NCBI GenBank assembly: GCA_020852155.1
Contig: JADZBJ010000254.1
Span: 1 to 6,333 of the forward strand
DNA: 6,333 bases
Direction: 5' to 3'
Source: Saprospiraceae bacterium
Lineage (GTDB): Bacteria > Bacteroidota > Bacteroidia > Chitinophagales > Saprospiraceae
Positions 4,115 to 6,333 of the stretch are shown piece after piece. Numbering within the stretch: the first letter of the stretch is position 1; every line of letters starts with the position of its first letter. The notes beneath the pieces were generated by a model, which worked only from the letters and a program-made list of their open reading frames with translations, searched no databases and was not told where the DNA came from. Position numbers and translations under genes: made by a program.

Positions 4115-6333
4115 CTACTTCACCTCCTTCACATTATCCTTCGGCTCGCGGTCAATCAGCAGGGCAAAAGGATCAATCCCGGCTTTGTACGGTTTTTCAT
4201 CAACCGTGAAAGTGAAACGGTTGTCGCGTTGCGTGATTTTCACGCGCTGACGGTGCAGGGTTTTACCGTATTTCTTGTCGCCTTCGGGCTTGGCAAAGGC
4301 GCCGATTTCCATCCAGTCGTTCACGGGCACTTCCGTTTCCTTGCCTAAATCGTCGGCTTTCAGTTTGCGGCTTTCTACCTCGATGGTCACTTCCCACTTT
4401 CCGTTGCCAAGGTCTTTGGCGCTGATTTCGCGGGTTTTGTTTTCAAACAAGGTGATGTCCCAGAACAAATCCTGAATGTTGTATTTCAGCGAGTCGGGCG
4501 TTTGTGCGGCAAACTCGTTGATGACATTTACGCTGGTCGGGTAGGGCGCATCGCGGTACCTGAACTGTTCAAGGAAGGTTTTCAGGGCGGTATTGACCTG
4601 TTTTTCGCCGATCATTTCCTTGAGGTAATACATCACTGCCGAGCCTTTGTTGTAGTGGATATAACCCTGGCCTTCGCATTTAGCCAGCGGCATTTCACGC
4701 AGTGTTTCGCGGCCTCGACCGCGCAGGTACTTGTCGGATTCGTATTCCAGGAATTTACGCATCATATCGCGGCCGTACTCGTGTTCCATGACCATCAGCG
4801 CTGAATATTGAGCGAAGGTTTCGGTGGTCATTTCAGCGCCTTGCATGGCGGCGCCGCATTCCTGGTGCGCCCAGTACTGGTGGCCCATTTCGTGGGCGAC
4901 GACGTAGAAAACCATGTCTATATCGTCTTTTTCTGCCTTGAAATCTTCGATAAAGCCGATTTTTTCGGAATAAGGCATTGTGCCCGGAAACGCCTGCGCA
5001 AAGGAGGCATAACGCGGAAACTCAATGATGCGGCACTGCTTGTGGTAATACGGTCCGAAATTTTCAGTGTAGTACTCAATGCTCTTTTGCATGGATTTGA
5101 GCATGCGCGGCACGTTGCGTTCGTGGTCTTTGTGGTAATAAACCTCGTAGGTGATGCCGTTCTTTTCCTCGCGGGCAACCTCGTAGCGGGCCGACAGGAA
5201 GGAGTAAAAATTCCAGGCTTTGTGGTCGAGTTTGTAGTGGAATGTGCGGCGATTACCCTCCGTTTTTTCGGACAAAAGCGAGCCTGGCGCAATGGCGATC
5301 TGATCGGCGGATGTCGTGATGGTCGTTTCGACATTCACCCAGTCGGCATCGTTGTTCATGTATTGGCTTCGGCGCGCTGCATAGTTGGCTGTATCGAGTG
5401 CTGGCATACGGGTTTTCTCCGGCAGCCCGAATCTTTTACGGTCGTGCTTGTCGGTCATTTCATTGCCCGGCTGATAGCCAAATACAGGTGAAATGTCAAT
5501 ATTATTAAAGAAAGTGCCATTCTGCATGACGTTGTCGTTGGTCAGTTCGTTTTCGAAGCCTTTTGCCTGATAAACGGTGTGGAAATTCACCAACAGCGAA
5601 TCGCCGGGCGCGAGCGCGGGCGAAATTTTATAAAACCTGAAATGCAGCGTCGAGTCATTAAACAGCAAGGCCAGGCGCTCGTTATTCAAGTCAAATTTGC
5701 CATCTTCCGGGGTTTGTACCAGTAGGGAATCAATGGCCTTGTTGTGTACATTGCGTACCCATAATTGACCTTCCGCATCGTATTTGCGGATTTCGGGGTA
5801 AACATTGATGTTGTATTTCACATCATAAATGCGCGGTTGCGCCATCCCATCAAAACGCTTGTAATCTTTTTCATAGCGCACCTGCCACTTTTCACGGTCG
5901 TTTCGGCCAACAATTTTGTTTAAAACCTTGGTGTTGTAATAAGTGAAACCCGCCGAACAAAGCCATATGAATAAAAGACCCAGGCCAACTACGCGGTAGT
6001 TTTTCCATTCCTGTGCGGCCAGTGAAACGCGTTTGCGCCAGCCTGTTTCTTTACCCCTTGGCCAGAAACAAACGGCTGCAATGGCCAGCAAGGTTGCGAA
6101 AAGCATCCAGTAAGTGTGAAAACCCGCAAGGGCACTCGCATAAGGCGCATATCCGTACAAATCACTGATGGTGTACGATGGCGTGCTGCCGAGTTTGATC
6201 ATGTTGCTGGAAATATCCAAAGTACCCCAAACAAACGAATTGACCATAATCACGACGATGCAGATGAAAAAACCGAGGTACATATTGGGCGACAAAACAT
6301 GCACAAACATGAAAAGCGCAATCAGGAACGCCA
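4115..6333 (-). CDS. Permease/M1-family metallopeptidase fusion, C-terminal part (truncated by window edge)
   Basis: The frame is open to the right edge, with about 738 codons visible. The first in-frame Met (6308-6310) is preceded by continuing hydrophobic codons (AFLIALF), so it is not the true start. Numbering from that Met, membrane helices lie at about 10-30, 66-83 and 106-124, the end of an ABC-2-like permease region. From about 160 the chain is an M1 (gluzincin) peptidase: a beta-rich N domain (160-380), the substrate-loop region FPGTMPYSE (441-449), the zinc site HEMGH (473-477), a third ligand Glu497 in TTETFAQY, and the transition-state Tyr553 in IHYNKG. A helical and beta tail follows to 731. 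Family members with a full permease domain are roughly 1,100-1,200 residues (from memory), so about a third is missing here. It probably cleaves peptides N-terminally outside the cytoplasmic membrane. It is preceded (off-window) by unknown genes and ends toward a palindrome-rich gap. Confidence 0.88.
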   Translation of the reverse strand, partial: AFLIALFMFVHVLSPNMYLGFFICIVVIMVNSFVWGTLDISSNMIKLGSTPSYTISDLYGYAPYASALAGFHTYWMLFATLLAIAAVCFWPRGKETGWRKRVSLAAQEWKNYRVVGLGLLFIWLCSAGFTYYNTKVLNKIVGRNDREKWQVRYEKDYKRFDGMAQPRIYDVKYNINVYPEIRKYDAEGQLWVRNVHNKAIDSLLVQTPEDGKFDLNNERLALLFNDSTLHFRFYKISPALAPGDSLLVNFHTVYQAKGFENELTNDNVMQNGTFFNNIDISPVFGYQPGNEMTDKHDRKRFGLPEKTRMPALDTANYAARRSQYMNNDADWVNVETTITTSADQIAIAPGSLLSEKTEGNRRTFHYKLDHKAWNFYSFLSARYEVAREEKNGITYEVYYHKDHERNVPRMLKSMQKSIEYYTENFGPYYHKQCRIIEFPRYASFAQAFPGTMPYSEKIGFIEDFKAEKDDIDMVFYVVAHEMGHQYWAHQECGAAMQGAEMTTETFAQYSALMVMEHEYGRDMMRKFLEYESDKYLRGRGRETLREMPLAKCEGQGYIHYNKGSAVMYYLKEMIGEKQVNTALKTFLEQFRYRDAPYPTSVNVINEFAAQTPDSLKYNIQDLFWDITLFENKTREISAKDLGNGKWEVTIEVESRKLKADDLGKETEVPVNDWMEIGAFAKPEGDKKYGKTLHRQRVKITQRDNRFTFTVDEKPYKAGIDPFALLIDREPKDNVKEVK

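Noticed and set aside
4918..5334. Minus-strand 138-codon frame overlapping the peptidase
   Set aside because: It is an out-of-frame reading of the peptidase gene with Arg/Ser/Pro-rich shadow composition and no domain.
4808..5491. Long plus-strand open frame (227 codons) inside the peptidase gene
   Set aside because: It is antisense to the M1 catalytic region, whose motifs (HEMGH, YNKG) are unambiguous. Codon bias of the real gene leaves the opposite frame open.
1..6333. A defence, biosynthetic or other multi-gene system
   Set aside because: The genes are unrelated by function, mostly divergent or convergent with their neighbours, and none carries defence or secondary-metabolism domains beyond one generic SDR.

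Overview
The window looks like a piece of a Bacteroidota chromosome, most likely Cytophagales (Dyadobacter/Spirosoma-like). This assignment is inferred from content. Starts lack Shine-Dalgarno sequences. Two start sites have exact TAnnTTTG (-7) promoter elements just upstream. The genes include a secreted PKD-domain protein, a remnant that looks like a membrane LytTR regulator, and a large permease/M1-peptidase fusion of a kind familiar from this phylum. No RNA gene, CRISPR array, complete insertion sequence or phage gene is visible.

Layout: (1) 1-354, minus strand: N-terminal part of a secreted PKD-domain protein that runs off the left edge. (2) 547-933, plus: small four-helix membrane protein of unknown function, divergent from the PKD gene. 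(3) 941-1101: 161-bp palindromic, MITE-like element flanked by a TAA repeat, sitting exactly in the gap between two convergent stop codons. (4) 1101-1739, minus: DUF2306-type multi-pass membrane protein. (5) 1740-2107: no gene, but a second inverted-repeat element at 1946-2039. (6) 2108-2457, minus: a decayed locus where the first ~41 codons of a LytTR-like membrane regulator, with its promoter, join the 3' end of an unrelated beta-strand-rich gene in another frame. (7) 2458-2806: non-coding, with a perfect 15-bp hairpin. (8) 2807-3781, plus: extended short-chain dehydrogenase (NAD(P)-dependent epimerase/dihydroflavonol-reductase type). (9) 3782-4114: convergent intergenic space packed with four dyad-symmetric sequences, including two copies of a 51-bp repeat. 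(10) 4115-6333, minus: membrane-anchored M1-type zinc peptidase, the C-terminal part of a permease/peptidase fusion that continues past the right edge.

The intact genes look like independent single-gene units, divergent or convergent with their neighbours, not one pathway or operon. I do not see a new multi-gene system. The notable content is repeat biology and genome decay: three families of palindromic elements in intergenic gaps, one inserted with the stop codons on both sides intact, and a chimeric gene scar that still carries a promoter.
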